From Tanypteryx hageni (lineage: Eukaryota > Arthropoda > Insecta > Odonata > Petaluridae), in contig CM054115.1 in assembly GCA_028673005.1 (NCBI GenBank), positions 60,886,907 through 60,950,906 on the forward strand: DNA of 64,000 nucleotides, written 5' to 3'. Numbering within the stretch: position 1 is the first letter of the stretch; the number at the start of each line of letters is the position of its first letter. The notes under the pieces were generated by a model. That model was given only the letters and a program-made list of their open reading frames with translations. It ran no database searches and was not told the DNA's origin. Shown one piece after another: positions 37,657 through 49,862 of this stretch. Position numbers and translations under genes: made by a program.

Positions 37657-38399
37657 TACGAATCTAGCTCTCCTATTTGCCGTATGTACAGACAATTATA
37701 GAGAGTCCTGTAAGCCAATATTTAACAAATATAATATTTTGACTGTTTCATCACACTATCGTTATGAGCTAATAACTAATAAGAATCAACATTCCTGGAA
37801 AAATCTAATGTCTGGAAACCAATATGATACAAGTGGCGATAATAAGTTTAATCGGCCAAAGCACAAATTAAAACTTTTGGAAAATAGTTCATGTTATATC
37901 GGTATTAAAGTATATAATAAACTATCTTTAAAACTTTGGGAAAATATTTTAATAATTAAAACATTTTCATGAGAAAGTGGAGGACCTTTTGTTAAAAAAG
38001 GTGTTATGTAACCGGTAAGGGATTTTATTTATTTATTTTATTAAAAAAGGTCCATAAACAGCCAAATTTTGGCCTTTTACAATGGATCCGTAATATAACA
38101 ACATAAAATAACAAATAAAATTAAATTAAATTAACAACTGTGGAACAGATATACGGAGAACGATGATGTGGCTTTAATTTATAAGATAATTTAGAAGTTA
38201 TGACCCTAGAATGTTAAGTATATGTTTGTGTTATAGTAGGTGGAGAATTATCCGATGTAAAGATTTTATAATAATTTAGGTAAATGTGACATCTGTAACA
38301 ATTATTGTATGTATGTTTTTGACGAGGCACCTATCTACTGACAGAATTGTACTGCAACTATGTAAATGTAACGTGTCAGTAAATTCTATTCTATTATAT

Positions 38400-39220
38400 C
38401 CAACTCAACAATTTCCCCACAGATTCACAGCGAAAGGTCGAACCCGACCCTACGCCGTCGAAAGCGCACAGGAATTCATAATTTGTCCCGAGGATCTTAA
38501 AAACTTTATTTTCGGCAGCTTTTCCGCGAAAAACACATGTTCCGTCGTTCCCTCTTTCCAGTTCTGTTGCATCCCGCCGCGGAGGGTCGTTAAGGCTTCC
38601 TCGTATGTTTCTGCCGCCTAGAACCTTCCTCTCCCCTCACCCTTAGGGACATTCTTTGGATCCTTCTGGCGAGCGAAGTGGAAGGAACGAAGATAAGACG
38701 TTCGGAGGAACCGCAGGGAGGAGGGGAAGGGGTAGAAGGGTAGCTGCCCCTTTTAAATGGGTTTATTATACTCGCACTCTCCCGAACACCGCGTGTGCCC
38801 ACGGTATCTGGATTTACGATCTCACGCCCTGAAACCAAACCGAGGCTGTATATATACACCAGTCCTTTCCTAGTATTTGTCTCCGCCTCTCTCCTTCGGA
38901 TATGGAAAAACCCGCGTGGTCACAACGCGTCTTTCTGCAGAAGAGATCGCTTCACTCGTCGTTGGGCCTTTCGCGGTGGTGAACTTTTTGTCCCTCGATG
39001 CGCTCGTAGGTTCTACTGTAAAACAGGCGTCGGACTCCCGTCAAGATGAGCGCTTTTCCTCGGCATGGCGGGTGAAATCGCGAACAGGGAAGAAGAAACC
39101 TTTACGCCGACGATTTGCTGGTGATGGAATTGGGATAGGGGATTTGTGAAGGAAGAGTTGAAAGGACGAGTTCGCCGCACGGAGAGCGTGAGACAACCAG
39201 CGTCGGTACGGTCGAAATGT
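38400..39220 (+). promoter_or_regulatory. CpG-rich island with TATA box and candidate first exon
   Basis: The composition changes sharply to CpG-rich. A TATA-like box (gctgtatatataca) lies at 38842-38856, and downstream sequence stays CpG-rich to 39220, where AAAT|GTAAGTG forms a strong plus-strand donor. This fits a promoter plus untranslated first exon of a gene lying to the right. No convincing protein frame is seen. A second CpG-rich patch with a donor (GGGAAC|GTAAGTG) ends at 40851. Confidence 0.35.
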
Positions 39221-39999
39221 AAGTGTATTCTTTTCGTATATGCAATCAATTTTCACTTGAGCCGCGAGTAAAGCCGACGCGTCCAAATAAAAATTAGTTT
39301 AATTGCAACGAATTTGAAGAAAAATACTCCTGTTTCCGGACACATTGGTTCTGAAGGTTTATCTCTAAAACTATTCCATATTCCTTTCGTTATATAATGA
39401 GATGTTTATAAATATATAGATGCTAAGGTAAATTGTCTCTGGAATTTATATGTATTTTTTAATTTTTTTAAGTTCAGCCGGTCAGCCAATGAAAAAATTT
39501 ATTGACATAATTAATGCGTAAGAAAATGTATCATTTATTTTTTAAGAGGGAAATAGGTCATCCATTCCCTCTCGCCGATGCAAAGCTGCAAATGTTCCCG
39601 TGTTTTGTTTATTTGAAAGACCATGTAAAAGTATTTCAGGCTCCAAAACGATTCTTATTTGCAATCGGCGTTTCCAGCTTCTTCGTTTCGCGTCATCCAA
39701 TTAATTTCTCCTGTAACGTGTAGTTCCTGCGGCAATTTTAATTATATTAATATAAAAAAGAACGTAATGCAGTGACTACTATAACAGAAGTCGTTTAAAT
39801 AACATAGTAATGCTTAAGAATAGAAAAACATATTTTTAAAAGTGAATTTAACATGAGTGGAAAAAAAGTCGATATACCGAATGAAAATTACTTGAGTCAT
39901 AACACATCCTAATGGAAATAAATTACTTAGGTTCGGTCATAGTGGTTTTGAAAGTTTAACTGCCTGTTCGACATGTCTTTTCGTCATATTGCAATATCT

Positions 40000-40351
40000 A
40001 CATCTACATTATACCCTGCAAGTCACCTTTTCGGTGGATGGCAGGGGGTGCAGTGCACCAAGGGTCCATAGTTTTCCTACTTTATCTTTTCCTATTATGG
40101 TCTCTTATCGTCCTAGGGAAAAACGATCCTCGATATCGCTCCGTTCTACAGTCGATCTCGCGAATCTTATCCTCACTGCCCTGCCTTCCGATATACGTCG
40201 GGCTTCTGATAAGTCCTATTACCTCATTCGCTAGTCCCTCCGACATAAATTTTTCCAGTAGTTTAATTCTAGCCTGCAGCCTACGTTCCTCTAACGATGT
40301 CCATTTCAGATTTTCTATTAATGATGTTACGCTTTGTTTACTATCGTTATG
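40000..40351 (+). repeat. dispersed arthropod-type repeat, copy 2
   Basis: Starts with atctacatctacattatacc and ggtggatggcagggggtgca. Its end (40261-40351) matches 37561-37656. The open frames across it have no recognised domain, and I regard them as non-coding. Confidence 0.5.
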
Positions 40352-40659
40352 TTATGTAAACGAACGCTAAAATCAATTGTCTCTGGCATGTGTATAATTT
40401 TTTATTTCGATAAGCCAATCGATGAAAAAAGCGTAAATATATCATAAATGGTGTGTATTTTATGCGCCTTTTCAAAGAAGGAAGGTAGCACATGAAAATA
40501 AGAGGTTCCGTTTTTTTACCGGCCAAACTCAAACTCTTTCTTTTAAATTTCCTGGGTCACAGTTAACATTATCCCGGTTAGAATTATGGAATTTCCGGAA
40601 AACGATAATACTTTATTGGAATTTTTTCCATCCCTAATGGACGCATTGCAATTTTCAAT

Positions 40660-40851
40660 TTGACATTCTCGTGGAAAATTGGCAACGGACCGCTGTTCGA
40701 TCAGAGAGGCTTCCCCGCTGGAAGAATTGCAACCGAGAAGGCAGCCCGATCGCCGAGGACGTGCTGCCGATCGAATAGCGTTGGAAGACTCGCTGTGGGC
40801 AAGGTCGCCACCCTCGGTGCGTTGGAAGAACGACGGCAATTCGATGGGAAC
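40660..40851 (+). other. candidate exon, CpG-rich, donor at 40851
   Basis: Bounded on the right by AAC|GTAAGTG. A possible acceptor is CTGTTCGATCAG at about 40702. An open frame runs through it on the plus strand, but its translation shows no known domain. It may be a second exon or an alternative first exon of the transcript suggested at 38400-39220. Confidence 0.25.
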
Positions 40852-40954
40852 GTAAGTGTTTATCTCTTCTGAATCTGAATAAATAACTACCGCAATTGGT
40901 GTGTGGCAGTCAACCGACTTATCATGTTATATTCTCCTCATTATTGTCTTAGGA

Positions 40955-41332
40955 AAAAATCTGATGTGGCCGCCGCATGACTTTCTACATGTCTGTAATA
41001 TTTCTAAAATTTCCAAATAGGTTACGTAATAATAAATATTTTAAAATTTTAGACTTGGCAAAGAACAGAAATAAACTCAAACCATAGCCTCTGATATTGG
41101 ATATAGCCACAAAGCTCCTAAAATTTTGCATTGATCTGATTAATAGTTTTTGAGTTAGAGCAACCACAAAAAGTTATCACATAAACACGAACAGACATCA
41201 TCGAGAAAATGATCAAAACGTGTTCAGGGGACCTCAAAACGTGTATTTCCGTTGAAATCTCGAAGTCGATTTTATTCATGAATACAATACTTTCCCCTAT
41301 ACTACGTATATGGAGAAAGTAAAAATTAATAT
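40955..41332 (+). repeat. dispersed repeat, long copy
   Basis: Shares with 51410-51852 the phrases tctgat-tggcc, ggttacgtaataataaatat, gatattggatatagccacaa, ttaatagtttttgagttaga, aaaacgtgtatttccgttga and the near-palindromic end tatactacgtatatggagaa. No protein frame seen. Family not identified. Confidence 0.75.
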
Positions 41333-43280
41333 ATATATTAATCACGGCGAAGTAAATTTTAATTTGCAATCTACGAGAACGTAAATGTGTGAAAAAGAAA
41401 AACCTGCATCTCTGGTTTCCTTGGGAAAATCTCGGCTTGAAAGTGAATCTCGGGGTGAAGATGAAAATTAAGTGATGGCACATCATTTGATAAACGAATG
41501 TGTGATTTTAAGCGAGGATTACCAGGTGCGCTCTTTTAGTATACATAAGGTGCTTATCTCTATTCCCTTATTAGGATTAGCCAAACAAAGTGGGCCGATG
41601 AAAGAAACAGAAAAAATGTAATAGCAGTACAGCATACGTTTACGTGCTTGTCATGCCTGCCTTTTTATAATATATACAATACATTAATACATATTTAATT
41701 ATAATTATATAATAATTATTAATGCATATTAATAATATATCGTTTTGTTAACAATATTCGTCCAGCAGTAATGCTTAGGTGCCAATGTGCCTTCGCCACT
41801 CCTCATCACACTTGATATTTATGCATGGTATAACTACTTGTCAAGTTAGACTATCATATAAATCACATAATCAATATACTAATACAATTTACGTGCAGAA
41901 GACATTTTCCGCGGTTTTGTTGTTTTTGTGGCAGCAGCAGTTTCTTGCAGTCAGGATAAAGTGTAGTGAAGCCAGATGCATACGTAGTATCTGTATGAGA
42001 AAGTTTGTGCAATTCATATCGTACCGATTTATTTTTGAAGGGTCCTGTAAACCTGTTTAAGGCTACAAAACAATTCTTACTGGAAATTGTCCTATCCAGT
42101 TTTACGTTTCGCATGGAGAGCCCACTTAATTTCTCGTGTCGCGTTGCTGTTTCAATAATTTTTATTACTTTGATTTAAAAAGGAACGTAGCTGAAGTGGC
42201 TGCAATAACAGAATTCGTTTAAAAACATATGGTAACGGTTAATACACGATATAATAATGTTTTTTGCTATAAATATTCATTAAAGCAGGCACCTCTGAAA
42301 AAGTATATTTTAACTCGAGTTAAAGTTTGCATCAAATTTAAATTAATTTTTTTGGCTGGAAAGAAGAAATAGATTACACAATCGAAGAAGGCAGTTTAAC
42401 AGAAGTCGTGCAAACACTGTAGTAGCGGTCGAAGATGGATTATAAGCCCCGTAATACATCATAGCTATCCCTTCCAACAAGAAAACGCACAGGGAAGGAA
42501 TATCTTAAAAGCTACTAAAGAATTGATTTAATCTATTTTAAATTAAAAGTTAAAAAATTATTAGGGAATTTAATCTTTATTTAAATTTGATAAAACTTGC
42601 TAAACTAATTAACCTCTTATGTCAAATATATCGTCTTTTATTTGCAGAAACTGTTCAATTGATACACATATAGTATTTGTTATTTCTCTGTGCACAGTCT
42701 ATAGAATTATGTTGTTGGTTGCGTATTTTTAAAAAGAACTCAATTTTGGGTCTCTTTGTAATACTTTATTTTTTATTTTATTAGGCAAACTGTATAAAAA
42801 AGAGATGTAAGAAAGTAGGAGATTTTCTAAAAAAGGGCAAAGAGATTATTGTTTCACCAATCTGCATTCCTTTAACTGCTACGCAGTACGAGGCTGCAGG
42901 AACACTATCAAAAAATTTCAAATACTAAGCATATTACCCAGGATAGACTACTGAAATTAATATGCCTGGGGAAGTTTTTATTTGTCTTTATTTCTAAAGA
43001 AATTAAATATACAATTTAGCTTTATTAACCTAGAATCTCTTTATCTTTATAATGTGTGTTGATTACTCCAGTGGTCTTTTCTACTAATGTTTGAAGCGTC
43101 TACTTAACCTGAAAATCCATTTCCAGTACTGCTGCTTATTAAAGTAAATATTAACTTGAGCAGCTAGAAAAGTCAATATACCAATGAAAATTTGTTGATT
43201 TGTAACGCATTAGGATGGTGAAAGGAACAATTTGAAAAAATACAATATCAGGATAGCATATGATTAGGTGCTTGTATAAC
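41333..43280. other. AT-rich intergenic DNA
   Basis: No gene, RNA or clear repeat boundary recognised. Confidence 0.4.
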
Positions 43281-44722
43281 CTAAGGTGACCAGATTCCAA
43301 CAAGTTAAGAACAGGGCACTTCTCATAAGCCAGAAGACAAACAGGATGGGAAAAATCAAACAAATTTGCTTGAGTGTTTTATATAAAATGGAAATGTTTA
43401 AACCATTAACTGCATTGTTTTAACTGATTTGAATAACTTCAGAATTTTAAATTAGAGTTATTTTTCCCGTTTGAAATGTAACTTGGAAAAAAACATTCAC
43501 CAAAGAAAGAGAAACTTCCATTGTGCATAGAAATAAGAGAAGGAAAACAAGCAATTTAAATACTTTTAACTGTTCACACTTCCTAAAGAAGTAGTAGTAA
43601 TTGGTATTTTAAGTGCATCGACTGCTATGGTCATTTTGCACTGCCATCAACTGGACATACACACAGAAGGGAGGAGAGAAACCCAGTGCCAGCATTAGCC
43701 TATTCTATACAAAAAGCACCAAGGGGGCTAACTGCTTAACGTCCCATCCGAAGGACAGAGCACTGACTTTGCTTGGTCTTTGTATATTTGGATTTGTTTA
43801 GATATATTTCATACGGTTGGCAGGCACTTAAAGGGTGAAATGTTTTCAAAAAGTTGAAATAACATAAAAGCAAGCTGGAAAGCTTTGTCAAAACTTTGTC
43901 TCTCAATTTAAATGCAAAACATAACATTATTTATTATTTTAATTCAAGGTTTTTTGGAGATAATTATAACATAATTTTGGAAATCCATGATATTTTCAAT
44001 ATCACAACCATCATTGCTAAACATGTTTCCATGAATAAATTTTGTGAAACCACTTGTGATGATTAACATTACCATGAATTTCACTTTTTTAAATAATTCT
44101 TATCTCTTAATTTACCATATAAAATATTTTTCAGATTAACCAATTCTTAAATTTTCCCCTCTAAACGAAAATGTAAATTTAATGAGGATTTGCGAAGAAT
44201 GTATGGAATCCTTAAAAGCATGAAAAATGAACATGAAATGTATTGCTCTATTTATCATAAGCAATATCTTTAGAAGTCAGTGAAGGGAAAATTAGATTTG
44301 GAGCAGCATTTGAATTCAGCCAAGCATAAGCGAGATGATATATCTGACAATGCATCTGAAGAGATTACAAACGATGTTTTCATTAGAAACAGCAAGGAAG
44401 CTGAAATTATTCCTGCTTGTGAGGCAACTTGAAGCTTTCATACAGTTTACCATCACTTCAGATTTCAGATCAGTGGATTGCTCATATAAGCTAGGTACAT
44501 GAAAATTATTTGCCAATTCTAAGACAGACACTAATATTTCAGCAGCCAGAACCTGATGGTAGTTATCATTTATCAAACAAAACCTTTCGTATATTCATAC
44601 AGTGTTTTGATCATCATGTTGACGGACTCTCACACAAGCTAGTTGAATTGAAATCTGTTTCAAATGAATCATCAGAGACAATAAGTCCTCTTTTCACAAA
44701 GTCAAAATCTGGTCACCCTAAG
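43281..44722 (+). mobile_element. hAT-like element with terminal repeats and BED-type ORF remnant
   Basis: The ends ctaaggtgaccagatt (43281 on) and aaatctggtcaccctaag (to 44722) are inverted repeats. Inside, 44281-44460 encodes VKGKLDLEQHLNSAKHKRDD, then after a spacer IRNSKEAEIIPACEAT, a stop and FHTVYHHF. This is the BED-finger and linker arrangement of hAT-related transposases found in many arthropod genomes. The stop and the missing catalytic domain make it inactive. The patch near 43730 (cttaacgtcccatccgaagg) may be a nested older LINE tail. Confidence 0.6.
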
Positions 44723-45005
44723 TCTTCATATTTAGGAGAATAGAATAGTCATCATCAACATGCTTCTGTCCAAAGACAGGTTTCAGCTGAATTGCTTCCT
44801 CCATTTCTCTCTCTCTCCCCGGAAGCCTCTTTTTCTTCTCAATATGTGCCACATCCAATTTGCTTTTTTTCCTAATTGTTTTTATTAGCATCCTTTCTTC
44901 TCCGACCATTTCTAATACTTCTTTGTTTCTCATCCTCTCTGTTATTCTGGTTAGAACTTTAGCTGTGTGAGAAATCAAAGTAATATTTCTGTAATCTGTA
45001 ATTTT
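44718..45005 (-). pseudogene. RTE-like LINE, internally deleted
   Basis: Minus-strand frame: ITDYRNITLISHTAKVLTRI (RT motif 2 region), then RNKEVLEMVGEERMLIKTIR and a basic C-terminal stretch normally found several hundred residues later. The RT core between them is deleted. A similar RT motif occurs at 37195. Confidence 0.7.
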
Positions 45006-46095
45006 GAGTTTTAGTTAGAATCTCACATATTCACGGTTCATTGTCCAGGGTGGTCATCCGTACCCTGTTTCGCGGACGAAAACTGCAATGTTCATCTTTT
45101 TCGATTCGAAAGATCTGGCAAACGAATCTTAATGGCAATCGACGTTTCCAGCTTTTAGGTTCTGCATTGCTATATAATTGAGAGCCCACTTAGTGTTTTC
45201 ATCTGTAGGGATCGAAAATTTCCCGCACCGTTCGTCCGTCTCGCCGTTGCGATTCCTCTCGCGGAAATCCGCACTCGAGCGGCCGAAAACGTCGCATTTA
45301 AACCTCTCCCGTAATCGAACGTCGTTGCACGGATATCGCCCTCGACGAAAAACTGTTATTATGTTGCTGCAGCTGTAGAAAATTACAGCCTCGAAAGGAT
45401 GTCGCTAAGGTTTTTGTTAAAACGTTCGTTAAACTTTTATTCCCGGATCGCGATAATATATCGTGTGCTTTAAACAATATGAGGAACCAACCATATCTTG
45501 GCGCGGTCGCGTGAGCGAGAAACGGGGAAAAAATGCGCGCGTATCTCTTTCGAGAGAGAATTCCAAGGCAATGAATGAACCCTGAATCAACAAACGGCGG
45601 TCAGCTGCACACGTCAACTAGAAAACGAAAGTGCTCTGGCGCTTGAGTTAGTTTTTAAAATTGACGCTAGATGGTGGGAAACTCGACGGATGCATTGCTT
45701 TAGGGTACACGAAATAAAACAACCTTAGCACATTTAAATGACAAGTATATAATATTATTGATTGGTAGTATTTTGCTCAAGAATTTATTTAGTTAGTAAT
45801 ATGTAACTCTATATTTAAAAAAGTGACCTTAAAGAGAGTGAATATTAGTAGTTATCGCTGTGTACTATAGCGGCGGATTTAAAGGGAACCTCTGGAAAAG
45901 GTAGTTTTAGTCAGGCAAGTCTCTCTTCAAGCGCATAAATCTTTCGCCTTTTACTAAAGATTTCCGTGGAGGGGGACGCTAAGTCTCTAGACTAATTTTT
46001 TTATGTGCCCCGCAGTTATTCTGTGGGGCCAAATAAAGGTGTCCACAACAATCAGAAATTCTAGTCTATGCTTACGTTAGCTGAACGAGAAGTTT
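45006..46095. other. left flank of the U1 cluster
   Basis: Apart from the CpG-rich patch at 45180-45640 I see no gene. The sequence changes at 46095/46096 to the duplicated segment, with no transposon terminus at the join. Confidence 0.4.
45180..45640. promoter_or_regulatory. CpG-rich patch, possible regulatory element
   Basis: Strikingly CpG-rich within AT-rich surroundings, without a supported exon. The phrase tgttgctgcagctgtagaaa (45362 on) is not repetitive. Could be a promoter, enhancer or first exon. Only conservation or RNA data would tell. Confidence 0.3.
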
Positions 46096-46599
46096 GTATT
46101 CGTCATTGAGTGCACGAACGCCATTTCATGCTATGAAATATTTGGAGTCCCGGTCTAACAGTTACCGGTAAGTTGTCTGCATGAGATTCTCTCGTAACCT
46201 AGAACCAACCGTTTAAAGAATCAGTACGCAGAATAGTGTAATGAACCTGTCATGCCAGTGCGACAACTTCAATTACATTCAATTTGACTCATGTAAACGC
46301 TCACATGGGGGTTTGGCTTTACAAGACTTGTTCACAATTCGTTATTGAAGTTTCAGTAGACGAAGGAAGATTCGTGCAAAAACCTCTCAGATTTAACCAA
46401 TACTAACTCCTATTTGTATCGAGTTATCTTCATAAATTTTCTATCAATTGCCGCATAGCTTAATGGCTTATTTTAGGAGACAGACCCGCCCAGTGCAATG
46501 AAATTGTAAATCCCGCTCCGTTACGTGCGATGAGCATTTTTACTGGATAATAGTTTTTGCATTTGATGCTTAGTTGCTATTTCAATGTACCTTTTATAT

Positions 46600-46727
46600 G
46601 AGGGACAGCGCGAACGCAGTCCCTACTACCAAAAATTACGCGCCCGAGTTACCCACATTTGGGGCAATCGCAGGGGTCAGCCTACCCGGAGTGCAATGGA
46701 TAAGCCTCGTCCTGGGGGAACCGCCTT
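46600..46727 (-). pseudogene. U1: U1 snRNA gene, 3' 128 nt only, joined to element 3' end
   Basis: Identical over its whole length to nucleotides 35-162 of the intact U1 gene at 50798, including the Sm site (AATTTTTGG) and stem-loop IV. It lacks nucleotides 1-34: at 46727/46728 it passes directly into a U1-targeting element 3' end. The downstream flank (below 46600) shares nothing with the flanks of the other U1 copies beyond the RNA 3' end. It cannot make U1 RNA because the 5' splice-site-pairing end is missing. Confidence 0.93.
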
Positions 46728-46807
46728 ATTTATTGTCAATTAAATTAAATTAGTACATTTCAGTGCCATGAAAATGGCTGATCCCCCAATCATACTTGGG
46801 GGATATC
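46728..46807 (-). mobile_element. diverged 3' end of a U1-targeting non-LTR retrotransposon
   Basis: Aligns with the 3' UTR of the full element (52502-52579) with scattered substitutions and small indels. The hairpin arms atcccccaa/ttgggggat are fully conserved. The junction with U1 is the same base (before AAGGCGG in U1 sense). Only the last 80 bp remain. Beyond 46807 the sequence is unrelated. Confidence 0.85.
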
Positions 46808-48900
46808 TCAATTGAACTAGAACAAAAAATGTCAGATTTTAGGGGAAAAATATTTAATAATATTAAATGTTAAAGAAGTCACGTATAATAGGATTGTGCA
46901 ACTTACTTAGTAAGACGATTAGTAAAACATGCTGCAACCGAGGAAGCATATCTGTTTTATTTTATCTTATCAAATTATTTTGAACTGCATAAATGAAGGC
47001 AATATATTTAATGAATTTGTATTAACATTTTCGCCAGGGTAATAAATTATGTGTAATGGGCAAGTGGTGACAGGATATAAATACATTTATATTTTTAATC
47101 TGAGTGAAACGATTTCCGCATTGGTGCCAATTTTTCCAGGAATTTAAGTTGGAGTTATTACCAACATACAATAAAAAATGCAACCATGATTTCTTCATAC
47201 TTTTGCAGTATGATTTTAGGCTTAGGTTTTCATTAATGAACAGTATTTCAATCTCCTCTTTGTTGCGACAATCAAGTCATGTTACTGATACATATATAAA
47301 TTCTGAGATTGACTAGTAATCGTTAATTTACGAACTTTTATTATGCATGGCCTGTCCAAATCAATGGACATTAACTAATTATTTTCTGAAGTTAAAATCC
47401 TATTTTTATTTTATTAATCAGTGTTAAATGACTTAAAAGAATCAGGTAACAATATATTATGTCAGATGTATAGTATTATGTTTGGATTAAGAAAAACAAC
47501 CTCAGTATTAAAAACCATCATTCAGTTGTGCTTACTTTATAAAGTAAAACCTTAATTACGGCTAAGAACATTTAAACTGATAGTAGGTTAAGGAACTCAC
47601 AATTAAATGCTGAATGGTTAGATCAAATGACGGAGGCATGAATTAAAAATTGTGTTGGTGAAGTATTGAACGGTAGAATAGAAGTATGAGGTACAAATAG
47701 TAGTTTACCTAAAATGTCTCAGTATTATATATATTAATATATATTCTAAACTCCTCCCCCCCCTGGCCACAACCTTCACTGGAATTTCACTCATTTTCAG
47801 CCATTCCCCTCACTCCATCCATATCCTCCAATCCCCGACCTTTCCACACTACCCTTCCACCCCCATGCCTCCACTCGGTGTCATTTCAATCAGTTCTCTC
47901 TCTCTCTTTTGCTGATGAAGGGATCATCCCTGAAAGCTTCCGTGTTTTGGCATGATGGCATGCATATTAATATCGCTCTGCAGTTACATAGGTGGTACTT
48001 GATTAAGAAAATTGTGGAGCCATTTTGTACCAGGAAAGAAATTTAAAAGATATTTTATTTTTTAAACACAGGGTATCGACATGACTATTTGAAAACTCTT
48101 TAATTATTATTTATGGAGTTATTATTTCTGAATTAGATCAATGGTGAAATTTGTTGGATTTTCTTTGTTTGTAGGTCAGCAGCATCGACCATATAATCAT
48201 GTTGGCAAATAGAAAGTTATTGATCAGTTACAAAGAACATAAATATTGAAATTAAAAAATACCAGCGAACCAAGATAGGTAAAGCAGATTGCCATGTTTA
48301 TGGTTATAATGTTTCAATCAATCCAACACTGTTGTTAAAATGAATGAGAATATTGGCAGAAATAAACAAACAATCAATGAAAATTTAATTGCTCAATGAA
48401 AGATTAATATATGTTCAAATACCATAAAACATAAATTGCTGTTGCTAACAATATTCAAACATGAACAGCATCAATTGGTATGAAACTGTGATTTGAAAAC
48501 CTAAAATTATTTTTGGTGTTTGATGAAACTTAACTTTGATTTTTGTTTTCTCTTGTCAACAGCTTTTATGCTTAAAAGTCACGTGCGATGCTTGAGAATT
48601 TATAGATAATTCATTTGAGTTTTTATTATCCCTAACTGTAGAAGTTTTGGCAATAAATGAAAACAAAAATTTTAATTAAAATGCAAATACTATAAAAAAT
48701 CAAAAGGGCTTGATAATATTATAAGGATTCCCAAAGGTATTTAAGAAGATTTTAAAATAGACTTGAGGGATATGTTAATAAAAGATATCCATAGAATCTG
48801 GATTTGAGAAAGAGATTTGTATAAATAACTGCTTAAATAAAATGTATTAGGATTCTGAATGTTTGAATTAATTGAAAAAGGAAATTTAAATTTGGTAGAA
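46808..48900. other. AT-rich DNA inside the duplicated segment
   Basis: No gene recognised. Contains palindromic attatatatattaatatata text near 47730 and a short CT run near 47897. May include the eroded 5' part of the hAT element that follows. Confidence 0.4.
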
Positions 48901-49862
48901 GGAAATGAATTCTGATCACGAAGTTCTTCTTTTCTACACTGCTGTATGCTCGTTGTTGAAATGAAATGTTGCCTATTGTGTCTTTGAGTTGAAAAATGAA
49001 ATGAAGTTGTTTGTGGAAGTGCAAGGGAAACATGACCTTAGGGCTTACTTTAATGATGAAGCTTGGAAGAAAAGCATTACTTACTTAGCAGACATTTTAA
49101 ACCAGCTAAATAAGCTGAACCTGAAGCTTCAGGGAAAGGAAACACTCATTGTCCAATTTCAAGACAATCTTCAGGCATTTGTATCAAAGCTCCAAAACTG
49201 GCGTTGGAAAGTAAATCTTGCAAACATTGCCATGTTTGAAAAACCGTGCAGTGTGGTAGAGGAATCTGAAGGTGAACTGGATGAGAATCTGAAAGAGGAG
49301 ATTACTGGGCACCTTGAATCCCTTGAAAAGGAATTTCAGCGGTACTTCTCTGAGCTTACAGAAGAAGAAGCTGCACTGGTATGAAACCCATTCTCTGTTT
49401 CCCTGAATGTAGTACATGATGAATTCTTGGATCTGCGGAATGATTCCTCGGCATGTAATTTGTTTTAAGAAAAATTGCTGACTCAGTTCTGGTGTGCTAT
49501 GTATCAGTCATCATGCTTGCCTTTCGAGTTTTACTTCCATTTGCCTCTACATATCTCTGCGAGAGTGGATTTTCAACGCTTCTTCATATACAAACAAAGG
49601 CAAGAAACAGACTGAATGTTGAGGATGACATGAGGTTGACTTTAACAAACACTCAGCCGCAAATTTTGAATCTGGTTGCCCAGATGCAAGTACAACCATC
49701 GCATTAAATATTAGGTTAGAATTATATTCTGAAAAATCTATTTTTAATGTGTTTTCTTTACCCTATTAAAAACGTCTTTTTATGCAAATATGGCAGGGGG
49801 TCGCAGGTTACTTGGCTATTATAAAAGGAGGTCGCGACTCGAAAAAGGTTGGGAAACACCGT
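48901..49862 (+). pseudogene. hAT transposase (SCAND3/ZBED5-like) C-terminal half and right terminus, copy 1
   Basis: The frame at 48989-49384 encodes ITYLADILNQLNKLNLKLQG, then the FVSKLQNWRWKV and FEKPCSVVEE segments typical of domesticated-type hAT transposases. After a stop and a frameshift, 49500-49707 gives LLPFASTYLCESGFSTLLHI, then KARNRLNVEDDMRLTLTNTQ, the dimerisation domain. The right terminus ggttgggaaacaccg lies at 49845-49860, after a stretch gggggtcgcaggttac typical of these elements. The left terminus was not found. Stops and the frameshift indicate a pseudogene. Confidence 0.8.
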
